DNA of 64,000 nt, from assembly GCF_026342355.1 (NCBI RefSeq), contig NZ_JAPEMV010000006.1:434001-498000 (forward strand). Direction: 5' to 3'. The notes beneath the pieces are model-generated. The model was not told the DNA's origin. It worked only from the letters and a program-made list of their open reading frames with translations, and made no database searches. This document shows, one piece after another, positions 1 through 7,622 of the stretch; within the stretch, counting starts at the first letter, position 1, and each line of letters opens with the position of its first letter. The position numbers were made by a program, and so were the translations under genes. Source of the stretch: Streptomyces sp. NBC_00249. Its GTDB lineage: Bacteria; Actinomycetota; Actinomycetes; Streptomycetales; Streptomycetaceae.

Positions 1-1
1 C

Positions 2-1663
2 CGCCACCTGGTGGGCGAACTCCTGCAGTCCGCACCGGGCCTGACGGTGCTGACCACCTCCCGGGAACGCCTGGGCACCCCCGGCGAGCAGGTGTTCGAC
101 GTCCGCCCGCTGCCCGCCGAGGGCCCCGACAGCGACGCCCTCGCCCTCTTCCGGGCCCGCGCCCTGGCCGCCACCCCCGACGCCGCCGCGGCCTTCGCCG
201 ACCCGGCGCGCGCCCGCGTCGCGGCCGAGGTGTGCCGCCGCCTGGACGGCATCCCGCTCGCCCTGGAACTGGCGGGCGCCCGGCTGCGCCTCTGGACTCT
301 GGAGCAGATCGCACAGCGGCTCGGCGCCCGGTTCCAGGTGCTCGCCGACACCCGGCCCACGCTGGCGCCGCGGCACCGGACGATGCGGACCGCGATCGGC
401 TGGAGCCACGAACTGTGCGAGCCCGTGGAACGGCTGCTGTGGGCCCGCCTGTCGGTGTTCACCGGCGACTTCGACGTGGCCGCCGCCCGGACCGTGTGCG
501 CCGGAGGCCCGCTGCCCGCCGGACGGGTGGAGCGGGTCCTGGAAGGACTGGTCGCCAAGTCCGTCGTACGGCGCACCGAGGAGCGCGGCGCCGGCGCCCG
601 GTACCTGCTCCTCGACACCATCCGCGAGTTCGGCCACGACTGGCTGGAGGAGCTCGGCGAGGTACGGACCGTCGCGGACCGGCACGCCCACTGGTACGCC
701 GCCCTCTGCCGGGCCGCCGACACGGGCTGGCTGGGACCGGGCCAGGTCGACTGGTACCGCAGGACCACCGCCGAGCACGCACAGCTGCGCACCGCCCTGG
801 AGCACCTGCTCGGCACCGACCGGGCTGCGGCCCTGGAGATGGCCGGGGCCCTGTGGTTCTTCTGGTTCGCGTGCGGGCACGTCCACGAGGGGCGCGGCTT
901 CCTGGAACGGGCCCTGAGCGGGGTCCCGCCGACGGGGGCCGCCTACACGCAGGCCCTGTGGGCGCTCGGGCTGACGATGCTGCTCCAGGGGGACATGGAC
1001 GACGCCCAGGCGGTGGGCGCCGAGTGCACCCGGGCCGCGGACCGGCTCGCCGACCCGGAGCGGGAGCTGCGCGCCGCCTACCTGCGGGCCGTGTCGGTCC
1101 TGATGCCGGGCGACCCGGCGGCGGCGCTGCTGCTGGCCGGGCCCCGGGCGCGGGCGGGCCACGGGGGCAGCACGAGCGGGCCGGGCTGGCTGCTGTGCCG
1201 GCTGGCCGGCTCGTACGCCCTGTGCGACCTGGGGCGCTTCGAGGAGGCCGCCGAGGAGGCGGGGGCGCTGCGCGAGGCCTGCGCGGAACTGGGAGAGCGC
1301 TGGCTGCGGGCGTACGCCGACTACGTCCTGGCCGTCGCCGCGCTCGGCCTGGGCCAGCACGGGGAGGCCGCACGGCACGTACGGGCCATGCTGTCGGGCA
1401 AGCGGCTGCTGGGCGACCGCTTCGGCATCGCGCTGGGCCTGGACCTGCTCGCGGTCGCGGTCGCGGCACTGGGCGACGGGGAACTGGCCGCGCGGCTGCT
1501 CGGCACCGGGCACGCGTGGTGGCGCACGGTGGGGCGGCCGCAGATGGGCTCCCCGTCGCTGACGGCGCTGCGCGACGAGGGAGAACGCCGGGCCAGGGCG
1601 GCGATCGGGGACGCGGCGTACGAGAGCGCGTTCCTGGGCGGTGCGGCGGCGTCCACCGGCTGA
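2..1663 (+). CDS. NB-ARC/TPR transcriptional regulator (AfsR/LuxR type), 5' end outside window
   Basis: The frame is open to the window edge, so the visible 550 residues are the C-terminal part. The first 30 residues (LTVLTTSRERLG) look like the sensor region after Walker B of an NB-ARC ATPase. The stretch CRRLDGIPLALELAGARL is the GLPLAL-like motif, followed by the winged-helix section (about residues 110-210) and a TPR-like alpha-helical half (about 250-540). No C-terminal LuxR helix-turn-helix is present, so DNA binding, if any, must come from the missing N-terminus, as in SARP/AfsR proteins. The role is inferred only at family level: a large STAND ATPase regulator. Downstream genes lie on the other strand. 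Confidence 0.8.
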   Translation, partial: RHLVGELLQSAPGLTVLTTSRERLGTPGEQVFDVRPLPAEGPDSDALALFRARALAATPDAAAAFADPARARVAAEVCRRLDGIPLALELAGARLRLWTLEQIAQRLGARFQVLADTRPTLAPRHRTMRTAIGWSHELCEPVERLLWARLSVFTGDFDVAAARTVCAGGPLPAGRVERVLEGLVAKSVVRRTEERGAGARYLLLDTIREFGHDWLEELGEVRTVADRHAHWYAALCRAADTGWLGPGQVDWYRRTTAEHAQLRTALEHLLGTDRAAALEMAGALWFFWFACGHVHEGRGFLERALSGVPPTGAAYTQALWALGLTMLLQGDMDDAQAVGAECTRAADRLADPERELRAAYLRAVSVLMPGDPAAALLLAGPRARAGHGGSTSGPGWLLCRLAGSYALCDLGRFEEAAEEAGALREACAELGERWLRAYADYVLAVAALGLGQHGEAARHVRAMLSGKRLLGDRFGIALGLDLLAVAVAALGDGELAARLLGTGHAWWRTVGRPQMGSPSLTALRDEGERRARAAIGDAAYESAFLGGAAASTG

Positions 1664-1703
1664 CCCGCAGCCGGCGGACGCCGGTGTGACTCCTGGGCTC
1701 CCG

Positions 1704-1796
1704 TCAGTACGGGAGGGGTCTGCCCGACGGTGTGCGCAGGTCCAGGTCTCGGGGGGCGGGCTTGGGGACGGGCTTGCGGATCAGCTGCTGGCGCAT
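1704..1796 (-). CDS. 30-residue basic small protein downstream of DUF5999
   Basis: An ATG-started frame of 30 codons (MRQQLIRKPVPK, ending GRPLPY). A strong GAGGAGG ribosome site sits 4 nt before the ATG. It starts 13 bp after the DUF5999 stop on the same strand, so the two are probably cotranscribed. The product is basic and Pro/Arg-rich with no membrane segment, and I recognise no family. Support comes only from the ribosome site, spacing and co-orientation; it could be a chance frame. Confidence 0.5.
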   Translation of the reverse strand: MRQQLIRKPVPKPAPRDLDLRTPSGRPLPY

Positions 1797-1809
1797 GCTG
1801 CCTCCTCGC

Positions 1810-1995
1810 TCAGACCAGGGCCGGGCGGCGGGGTTCCACCGTGCGGCCTTCGGGGAGCAGTTCACCGCTGTCGTCGAAGACCACCACACCGTTGCAGAGC
1901 AGGCTCCAGCCCTGTTCGGGATGGGAGGCCACGATGCGGGCGGCGTCGTGATCGGCGCTGTCGGCGGACGGGCAGGGGGGCTGGTGGGAGCACAT
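1810..1995 (-). CDS. DUF5999 family small protein
   Basis: A 61-residue protein starting MCSHQPPCPSADSADHDAA, with the core HPEQGWSLLCNGVVVF and the tail GELLPEGRTVEP. This pattern is the streptomycete DUF5999 family: a short Cys/His N-terminus, a central WSLLCNG motif and an acidic Gly-Leu-Leu tail. Three Cys residues could bind a metal, but the function is unknown. A GAGGAGG site precedes the ATG at good distance, and a plausible -10 (TAATAC) lies upstream. It is probably an operon with the 30-residue frame at 1704-1796. Confidence 0.85.
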   Translation of the reverse strand: MCSHQPPCPSADSADHDAARIVASHPEQGWSLLCNGVVVFDDSGELLPEGRTVEPRRPALV

Positions 1996-2071
1996 GGGCG
2001 CACCTCCTCGCAGTGTGGGGCGGGAGGGCCGGTGGTCACCCGGTCGAATCCGCGATCCACGGTGGCGGTGA

Positions 2072-2100
2072 GTATTACTGATCGCCACCCCTGGGCGGAA
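2072..2100 (-). promoter_or_regulatory. candidate promoter for the DUF5999 gene
   Basis: On the minus strand a -10 hexamer TAATAC (2072-2077) lies 17 nt from a weak -35 TTCCGC (2095-2100). The transcript would start about 70 nt before the DUF5999 ATG. The -10 is good and the -35 poor, so this is a tentative call. Confidence 0.4.
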
Positions 2101-2151
2101 CCCATATCGGCGGTCCAGTTCACGGTGTGTATGCCCGCTTACCATGCGCTC

Positions 2152-2490
2152 ATGCCCGTTATCCGGATCATTCGCCGCACTTCCCTCCCGCCGGAAGAAG
2201 CCTGGCGGCGGCTGACGGACCGGGAACGGCACCGCGCGCACGTCCCGCTCATCCGGTCGATCATCGAGACACCGCCGCCGACCGGCTCCGGTTCCCGTTT
2301 CACGGCCCGGACCGGAGTGGGCAGGATCACGTTCGACGACCCCGTGGAAATCGTCCGCAGGGAGCCCCCGGGGCCGGTCCGCGTCGAGCAGCACGGCCGG
2401 GCCGAGCTCCACCGCTCCCCTGCCGGGGATACGGAGGCCCACTGGCACGAATCAGCCCACCCCCGACTCCTCCCCCGGCAACGGCACGGG
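2152..2490 (+). pseudogene. decayed SRPBCC-family gene, C-terminus lost
   Basis: The frame from ATG 2152 opens MPVIRIIRRTSLPPEEAWRR and continues through GVGRITFDDPVEIVRREPPG, which reads like the first two thirds of an SRPBCC (START/polyketide cyclase-like) protein of about 145-155 residues. After about codon 100 the similarity stops and the frame runs into Arg/Gly/Pro-rich translation of a GC-rich tandem repeat. No stop appears before 2736, inside the oppositely oriented acyl-CoA dehydrogenase gene. I infer a frameshift or deletion that removed the C-terminal helix. A -10-like TACCAT 6 nt before the ATG hints at a former leaderless start. Confidence 0.55.
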
Positions 2491-2504
2491 CGCGCACCCC
2501 AAAA

Positions 2505-2548
2505 CGAGGCCGGGCGCAGCCCAAAGCGAGGCCGGGCGCAGCCCAAGG
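2505..2548. repeat. tandem 22-bp repeat, two copies
   Basis: The unit begins CGAGGCCGGGCGCAGCCCAA. It is present at 2505-2526 and 2527-2548 with one difference near the end, and a related GGCGCGCACCCCAAAA stretch stands just before. It lies between the broken SRPBCC gene and the acyl-CoA dehydrogenase stop and may have been involved in the truncation. Confidence 0.75.
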
Positions 2549-2611
2549 GGGCCCGGGCGCAACCCGGCGGGGTCGGTGGGGCCGTAGGCCCCACCCCCTC
2601 GGAAGCCGCGG

Positions 2612-3841
2612 CTAGCGGATCGGCATGCCGGACAGCGTCCGCGCGATCACCAGGCGCTGGATCTCGCTGGTCCCCTCGAAGATGGTGTAGATGGCCGCGT
2701 CCCGGTGCATCCGCTCCACCGGGTACTCGCGGGTGAACCCGTTGCCGCCGAGGATCTGCACGGCCTGCGCGGTGACCTTCTTGGCCACCTCGCTCGCGAA
2801 CAGCTTCGACATCGAGCCCTCCGCCGAGGTGAACGGCTTGCCGGCGACCGCCATCCACGACGCCCGCCACACCAGCAGCCGGGCCGCGTCGATGGAGGTC
2901 CGCATGTCGGCGAGCTGGAAGGCCACGCCCTGGTTGTCGATGATCGGGCGGCCGAACTGGGTGCGGGTCTTCGCGTAGTCCAGGGCCACTTCGTACGCCG
3001 CCCGCGCCGTGCCGACGGCCATCGCCCCGACCGCCGGCCGCGAGGCCTCGAAGGTGGCCATCGCGGCGTTCTTCACCCGCTCGCCGCCCCCGGCCGCCGC
3101 CCGCTCGTGGGCCCGCGCGAGCCGCTCGTCGAGCTTCTCCTTGCCGCCGAGCAGGCAGGATCCGGGGATCCGTACGTCCTCGAGGACCACCTCCGCGGTG
3201 TGCGAGGCGCGGATGCCGTGCTTCTTGAACTTCTGCCCCTGCGACAGCCCGGGGGTGTTGGGCGGGACGATGAAGGAGGCGTGGCCCTTGGTGCCGAGTT
3301 CGGGGTCGACGACGGCGACGACGATGTGGACGTTGGCGATGCCGCCGTTGGTCGCCCAGGTCTTGGTGCCGTTCAGCACCCACTCGTCCTTGGCCTGGTC
3401 GTAGACGGCCCGCGTGCGCATGGCGCCGACGTCGGACCCGGCGTCCGGCTCGGAGGAGCAGAACGCGGCGACCTTGACGTCGTCCGGGGTGCCGTACATC
3501 TGCGGGATCCAGGTGCCGATCTGCTCCTCGGTGCCGTTGGCGACGACGCCGATGGCCGCCAGCCCGGTACCGACGATGGACAGCGCGATGCCGGCGTCGC
3601 CCCAGAAGAGCTCCTCCATCGCCATCGGGATGCCGAGGCCGGTCGGGTCGAAGAACTGCTGGGCGTAGAAGTCCAGGGAGTAGATGCCGACCTTCGCGGC
3701 CTCCTGGATGACGGGCCACGGAGTCTCTTCCCGCTCGTCCCATTCCGCGGCGGCGGGCCTGATCACATCGGCGGCGAAGCCGTGGATCCAGTCCCGTACC
3801 TGCGTCTGGTCCTCGTTGAGCTCCATGGTGAACTCCGCCAT
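2612..3841 (-). CDS. acyl-CoA dehydrogenase
   Basis: A 409-residue flavoprotein starting MAEFTMELNEDQ, which should oxidise an acyl-CoA at the alpha-beta bond with FAD. The N-terminal helical domain (1-125) is followed by the FAD-contacting beta domain (CSSEPDAGSDVGAMRT and WVLNGTKTWATNG, about 130-160). The C-terminal helical domain holds FGRPIIDNQGVAFQLADM, LGGNGFTREYPVER and, near the end, YTIFEGTSEIQRLVIAR, where the Glu is the usual catalytic base position. The ATG at 3839-3841 has a GGAGGGG site; a longer upstream reading would cover the operators. It is divergent from a TetR gene whose operators lie in the shared spacer, so repression by that TetR is likely. Confidence 0.93.
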   Translation of the reverse strand: MAEFTMELNEDQTQVRDWIHGFAADVIRPAAAEWDEREETPWPVIQEAAKVGIYSLDFYAQQFFDPTGLGIPMAMEELFWGDAGIALSIVGTGLAAIGVVANGTEEQIGTWIPQMYGTPDDVKVAAFCSSEPDAGSDVGAMRTRAVYDQAKDEWVLNGTKTWATNGGIANVHIVVAVVDPELGTKGHASFIVPPNTPGLSQGQKFKKHGIRASHTAEVVLEDVRIPGSCLLGGKEKLDERLARAHERAAAGGGERVKNAAMATFEASRPAVGAMAVGTARAAYEVALDYAKTRTQFGRPIIDNQGVAFQLADMRTSIDAARLLVWRASWMAVAGKPFTSAEGSMSKLFASEVAKKVTAQAVQILGGNGFTREYPVERMHRDAAIYTIFEGTSEIQRLVIARTLSGMPIR

Positions 3842-3873
3842 GTCCCCTCCAGCTGTTTCACTTGCACACGACA

Positions 3874-3925
3874 GAGTTACTGCCGGTAACTCGAACAATG
3901 ACCACAGTCTGTTACCGGCCGGTAA
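3874..3925. promoter_or_regulatory. two inverted-repeat operators between acd and tetR
   Basis: Site A (3874-3892) is GAGTTAC-TGCCG-GTAACTC. Site B (3912-3925) is the perfect palindrome TTACCGGCCGGTAA. Both share TTAC...CCGGTAA. They lie 33-84 bp upstream of the dehydrogenase ATG and about 100-150 bp upstream of the TetR ATG. This is the expected arrangement for a TetR repressor controlling itself and its divergent neighbour. Confidence 0.7.
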
Positions 3926-4022
3926 GCACTGTCAAGCACCGCCGATTCGATCAGGAGGGTGTGCGGGGTGTTACGTTGCGTGGGCGTCACGCACATCGCA
4001 AGGGCGGGGAGAGAAACACGTC

Positions 4023-4667
4023 ATGCACACCACCCAGCAGGCCGGCGAGCCGGGGGCGGCCGAACGCCGCCGGCGGGAGCTGCTCGAGGCCGCCGACCGC
4101 GTCGTGCTCAGGGACGGCCCCAAGGCCTCCATGAACGCCATCGCGGCGGAGGCGGGCATCACGAAGCCGATCCTCTACCGGCACTTCGGCGACAAGGCGG
4201 GCCTCTACCAGGCGCTCGCCGTCCGGCACACGGACGCCCTGCTCGACTCGCTGCGGGCCGCGCTCGACGCCCCGGCCGAGCGCCGGCGCCGCGTGGAGGC
4301 CACGCTCGACACCTACCTCGCGGCGATCGAGGCCCGCCCGCAGGTCTACCGCTTCCTCATGCACCCGGCCGAGGACTCCCAGAGCTCCGAGCGCGGCTTC
4401 GACGTCGGGCTGCACTCGGCGCCGCTGCTGCGCAGGCTCGGCGAGGAGCTGGCCAAGGTGGTCGGCGAACGCGTCGACCTCGGCCCGGACGGGGAGCGCC
4501 TCGCCCGGATCTGGGGCCACGGCATCGTCGGGATGATGCACGCCGCCGGGGACTGGTGGCTCGGCGAGCGCCCCTGCGAGCGCGCCGACCTGGTGGCCGG
4601 GCTCACCGACCTGCTCTGGGGGCGGCTCGCCACCGCGGGCAACCGCGAGGACGGCCCGGGCTTCTAG
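4023..4667 (+). CDS. TetR/AcrR family repressor
   Basis: A 214-residue protein. The N-terminal helix-turn-helix (about residues 13-60) contains RRELLEAADRVVLRDGPKAS and IAAEAGITKPILYRHFGDKAG, which is classic TetR. The C-terminal ligand-binding domain is helical (YRFLMHPAEDS, HGIVGMMHAAGDWWL). The ATG at 4023 follows a GGGGAG site. The divergent acyl-CoA dehydrogenase and the paired operators suggest it senses an acyl-CoA or fatty-acid-derived ligand, which is inference from context. Confidence 0.92.
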   Translation: MHTTQQAGEPGAAERRRRELLEAADRVVLRDGPKASMNAIAAEAGITKPILYRHFGDKAGLYQALAVRHTDALLDSLRAALDAPAERRRRVEATLDTYLAAIEARPQVYRFLMHPAEDSQSSERGFDVGLHSAPLLRRLGEELAKVVGERVDLGPDGERLARIWGHGIVGMMHAAGDWWLGERPCERADLVAGLTDLLWGRLATAGNREDGPGF

Positions 4668-4730
4668 GCCGCCTCGCGCGCCGGGGCCGACGTATCGCCC
4701 CGGCCCGCGTCACACGTCACACGTGGCGGT

Positions 4731-5276
4731 TCAGCCGCGCGGCGACCACGGCGCCTTGCGGATCGCCCGCCGCAGCCGGCGGGCGCGCAGCCCGGTGACC
4801 CGGTCCGCGTAGACCGTCCCGTCGAGGTGGTCGCACTCGTGCTGGAGGCAGCGGGCGAAGAATCCGGTGCCCTCGATCCGTACGGGAGCCCCGTCGGAGG
4901 TCACCCCCTCGACGACCGCGCGGTCGAAGCGGGGGGTGCCCGCTTCCAGGCCGGGCAGCGAGAGGCAGCCCTCGGGGCCGAGGAATTCGTCCCCGTCGGT
5001 TTCCACCAGGCGCGGATTGACGATGTGTCCCACATGACGGACGTCCTCGTCGTCGGGACAGTCGTAGACGAAGACCCGCTGCCCGATCCCGATCTGGTTC
5101 GCGGCGAGGCCGACGCCCTCGGCGGCGTACATCGTGGCGAACATGTCCTCGACGAGCCGGTCGAGTTCGGGGCCGAAGTCGGTGACTTCGGCGCAGGGCG
5201 AGTGGAGCACCGGATCACCCAGCAGGCTCATGGTGCGGACGAGTCCGGTGGTACCGGGGATGGGGCGCTGTCGCAT
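4731..5276 (-). CDS. def: peptide deformylase
   Basis: A 181-residue metalloenzyme that removes the formyl group from nascent N-terminal Met. All three family motifs are visible: GVGLAANQIG (residues ~62-71), EGCLSLPG (with the metal-ligand Cys) and QHECDHLDG (two His ligands and the catalytic Glu). The C-terminal tail is Arg-rich. The start is taken at ATG 5276 (MRQRPIPG); an internal ATG (MSLLGDP) 15 codons on is an alternative, and the ribosome site is weak for both. It is divergent from murT across about 120 bp. Confidence 0.95.
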   Translation of the reverse strand: MRQRPIPGTTGLVRTMSLLGDPVLHSPCAEVTDFGPELDRLVEDMFATMYAAEGVGLAANQIGIGQRVFVYDCPDDEDVRHVGHIVNPRLVETDGDEFLGPEGCLSLPGLEAGTPRFDRAVVEGVTSDGAPVRIEGTGFFARCLQHECDHLDGTVYADRVTGLRARRLRRAIRKAPWSPRG

Positions 5277-5399
5277 GGCCGTAAGGGTACGACGGGCGAA
5301 TATATGAGGAGATCCGCGCCGCCCTGGGGGCGCCGCGGTCAAGGCTCCGGCAGGTACTGGATAGGCTGGGGCCGACCGACGCTAGGAGGACAAGGGACG

Positions 5400-6638
5400 A
5401 TGGCAGGCAACACGGAGCCGCTTTCGCCGCGGGCCAAGCTGGCCGTGACGGCGGGCAAGGCCGCGGCGGCGGTGTCGCGGGCCGCGGGACGCGGAAGCGG
5501 ATCGGTGATCGGTGGCAAGGTCGCACTCAGGCTGGACCCCGATCTTCTCGGCGCGCTGGCGCAGCATCTCGATGTCGTCCTCGTCTCCGCGACGAACGGC
5601 AAGACCACGACGACCCGGCTGATCGCGGAGGCCCTGCGGGCCAGCGGTCCGGTCGTCTCGAACGCCCTCGGCGCCAACATGCCGGCGGGCATCACCTCGG
5701 CCCTCGCGGGCGGCTCGGACGCCAAGTACGGCGTCATCGAGGTGGACGAAAAGTACCTGGCCGGGGTGGCCCGGGACGTCACCCCCAAGGTGATCGCCCT
5801 GCTGAACCTCTCCCGCGACCAGCTGGACCGCGCGGCGGAGACCCGCATGCTCGCCGAGAAGTGGCGGGAGGGGCTCCAGGGCTCCAAGGCGGTCATCGTC
5901 GCGAACTGCGACGACCCGCTGATCGTGTGGTCGGCGTCCTCCTCGCAGAACGTCGTGTGGGTGGCCGCCGGACAGGAGTGGAAGGAGGACGCCTGGTCCT
6001 GCCCCTCCTGCGGTGGTGTGATGCAGCGCCCCGGCGACGACTGGTTCTGCGGCGAGTGCGGCTTCCGCCGCCCCGCCCCGAGCTGGGTGCTCTCCGGCGA
6101 CCACGTGCTGGACCCGCACGGCAGCGCCTGGCCGATCCACCTCCAGCTGCCCGGCCGCGCCAACAAGGCCAACGCCGCCACCTCGGCCGCCGTGGCCGCC
6201 GTCTTCGGCGTGCCGCCGCAGGTCGCGCTGGAGCGCATGTACCAGGTGCAGGCCGTCGCCGGCCGCTTCGACGTGGTGAACTTCATGGGCCGCGACCTGC
6301 GGCTCCTGCTCGCCAAGAACCCGGCGGGCTGGCTCGAAACGTTTTCGCTGATCGACCCGGCGCCCGCGCCGGTGATCCTTTCGGTGAACGCCCGCGGCGC
6401 CGACGGCACCGACACCTCCTGGCTGTGGGACGTGGACTACCCGCGCCTGGCCGGCCACCCGATCTTCGTGATCGGCGACCGCAAGCTGGACCTCGCGGTC
6501 CGCCTGGAAGTGGCCGGTCTGGACTTCCGCGTCTGCGAGACCCTCGACGAGGCCGTGCAGCTGGCGCCGCCCGGACAGATCGAGCTGATCGCCAACTACA
6601 CCGCCTTCCAGGACGTGCGCCGCCGCGTCGGCAACTAG
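5400..6638 (+). CDS. murT: lipid II isoglutaminyl synthase, MurT subunit
   Basis: A 412-residue Mur-ligase-like protein. With GatD it amidates the D-Glu alpha-carboxyl of lipid II to D-isoglutamine. The P-loop-like SATNGKTTTTRL lies near residue 65, with the Mur middle domain after it. A four-Cys ribbon (CPSCGG...CGECGF, about residues 200-225) and the C-terminal DUF1727 region (DVDYPRLAG, IELIANYTAFQ) are characteristic of MurT. AGGAGG lies 10 nt before the ATG. gatD follows after 30 bp on the same strand, so the two subunits form an operon. Confidence 0.95.
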   Translation: MAGNTEPLSPRAKLAVTAGKAAAAVSRAAGRGSGSVIGGKVALRLDPDLLGALAQHLDVVLVSATNGKTTTTRLIAEALRASGPVVSNALGANMPAGITSALAGGSDAKYGVIEVDEKYLAGVARDVTPKVIALLNLSRDQLDRAAETRMLAEKWREGLQGSKAVIVANCDDPLIVWSASSSQNVVWVAAGQEWKEDAWSCPSCGGVMQRPGDDWFCGECGFRRPAPSWVLSGDHVLDPHGSAWPIHLQLPGRANKANAATSAAVAAVFGVPPQVALERMYQVQAVAGRFDVVNFMGRDLRLLLAKNPAGWLETFSLIDPAPAPVILSVNARGADGTDTSWLWDVDYPRLAGHPIFVIGDRKLDLAVRLEVAGLDFRVCETLDEAVQLAPPGQIELIANYTAFQDVRRRVGN

Positions 6639-6668
6639 AGCCCCGTCAGAACCGCAGAGGACAAGAGC

Positions 6669-7397
6669 ATGAGCGACAACAGCCTGCGTCTGGTGTGGGT
6701 CTACCCCGACCTGCTCAGCACGTACGGAGACCAGGGCAACGCCCTCGTGGTGGAGCGCCGGGCGCGCCAGCGCGGCCTGGACGTGCAGCGCGTGGACGTG
6801 CGCAGCGACCAGCCCATCCCGACCTCGGGCGACATCTACCTGATCGGCGGCGGTGAGGACCGTCCGCAGCGGCTGGCGGCGGAGCGCCTGCTGCGCGACG
6901 GCGGCCTGGAGCGCGCCGTCTCGAACGGGGCGATCGTCTTCTCCGTCTGCGCCGGGTACCAGATCCTCGGCAAGGAGTTCGTCAACGACCAGGGCCAGCG
7001 CCAGGAAGGGCTGGGCCTGCTGGACGTCGTCACCGTGCGCGGTGAGGGCGAGCGGTGCGTCGGCGACGTCCTCGCCGACATCGACCCGCGCCTGAACCTG
7101 CCGCCGCTGACGGGCTTCGAGAACCACCAGGGCGTGACGCACCTGGGCCCGACGGCCAAGGCCTTCGCCCGCACCCGGATCGGCCGCGGCAACGGCACCG
7201 GCGACGGCACCGAGGGCGCGTACAACGACACCGTCTTCGGTACGTACATGCACGGCCCCGTCATGGCCCGCAACCCGCTGATCGCGGACCTGCTGCTGAA
7301 GCTGGCCCTCGACGTGAACGCGCTGCCGGCCATAGACGACCGCTGGTACGAGGCGCTGCGCAACGAGCGCATCGCGGCGGCCACGCAGCCCGCGTAA
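6669..7397 (+). CDS. gatD: lipid II isoglutaminyl synthase, GatD glutaminase subunit
   Basis: A 242-residue class I glutamine amidotransferase of the CobB/CobQ type, which supplies ammonia from glutamine to MurT. The nucleophile Cys is in FSVCAGYQILG (residue ~95), and the catalytic His is in FGTYMHGPVMARNP near residue 195. LIGGGEDRPQ and FENHQG fit the glutamine site. It lies directly downstream of murT and is followed by two strong hairpins that probably end the operon. Confidence 0.95.
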   Translation: MSDNSLRLVWVYPDLLSTYGDQGNALVVERRARQRGLDVQRVDVRSDQPIPTSGDIYLIGGGEDRPQRLAAERLLRDGGLERAVSNGAIVFSVCAGYQILGKEFVNDQGQRQEGLGLLDVVTVRGEGERCVGDVLADIDPRLNLPPLTGFENHQGVTHLGPTAKAFARTRIGRGNGTGDGTEGAYNDTVFGTYMHGPVMARNPLIADLLLKLALDVNALPAIDDRWYEALRNERIAAATQPA

Positions 7398-7413
7398 GGC
7401 CCTCCAGGGGCCC

Positions 7414-7440
7414 GCGCCGCGCGGTTGCCCCGCGCGGCGC
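7414..7440 (+). terminator. hairpin after gatD
   Basis: A perfect 11-bp inverted repeat GCGCCGCGCGG/CCGCGCGGCGC with a 5-nt loop (TTGCC), 16 nt past the gatD stop. No U-run follows, as is usual in high-GC actinobacteria. Confidence 0.7.
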
Positions 7441-7452
7441 ACGGCTCGCGAC

Positions 7453-7482
7453 GACCCGGATCCCCTTCAGGGGGTCCGGGTC
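7453..7482 (+). terminator. second hairpin after gatD
   Basis: A 13-bp stem, GACCCGGATCCCC with GGGGGTCCGGGTC, containing a single G-U pair and a TTCA loop. It stands directly behind the first hairpin as a tandem terminator. Confidence 0.65.
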
Positions 7483-7622
7483 GCGTGCGTTCCCACGATT
7501 GGTCCGACCAGCATGTGGAGGATGGTTCAGTCCACCCGGGATCCGCTTGTAGGGTGACGGTTAGTTCCAACCGGACGACGTGGTCCGGTCGTCGGCCCAC
7601 GTTGCAAAGGTTCCTTCCTGCC

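Noticed and set aside
232..1689. Long Arg/Pro/Gly-rich frames overlapping the first regulator on both strands
   Set aside because: Composition is that of out-of-frame high-GC coding DNA; the regulator frame has real domain motifs.
7540..7622. Riboswitch or attenuator before pfkA
   Set aside because: Short overlapping inverted repeats (CCGGAC/GTCCGG and GACGAC/GTCGTC) exist, but no known riboswitch pattern and no terminator-antiterminator layout was seen.
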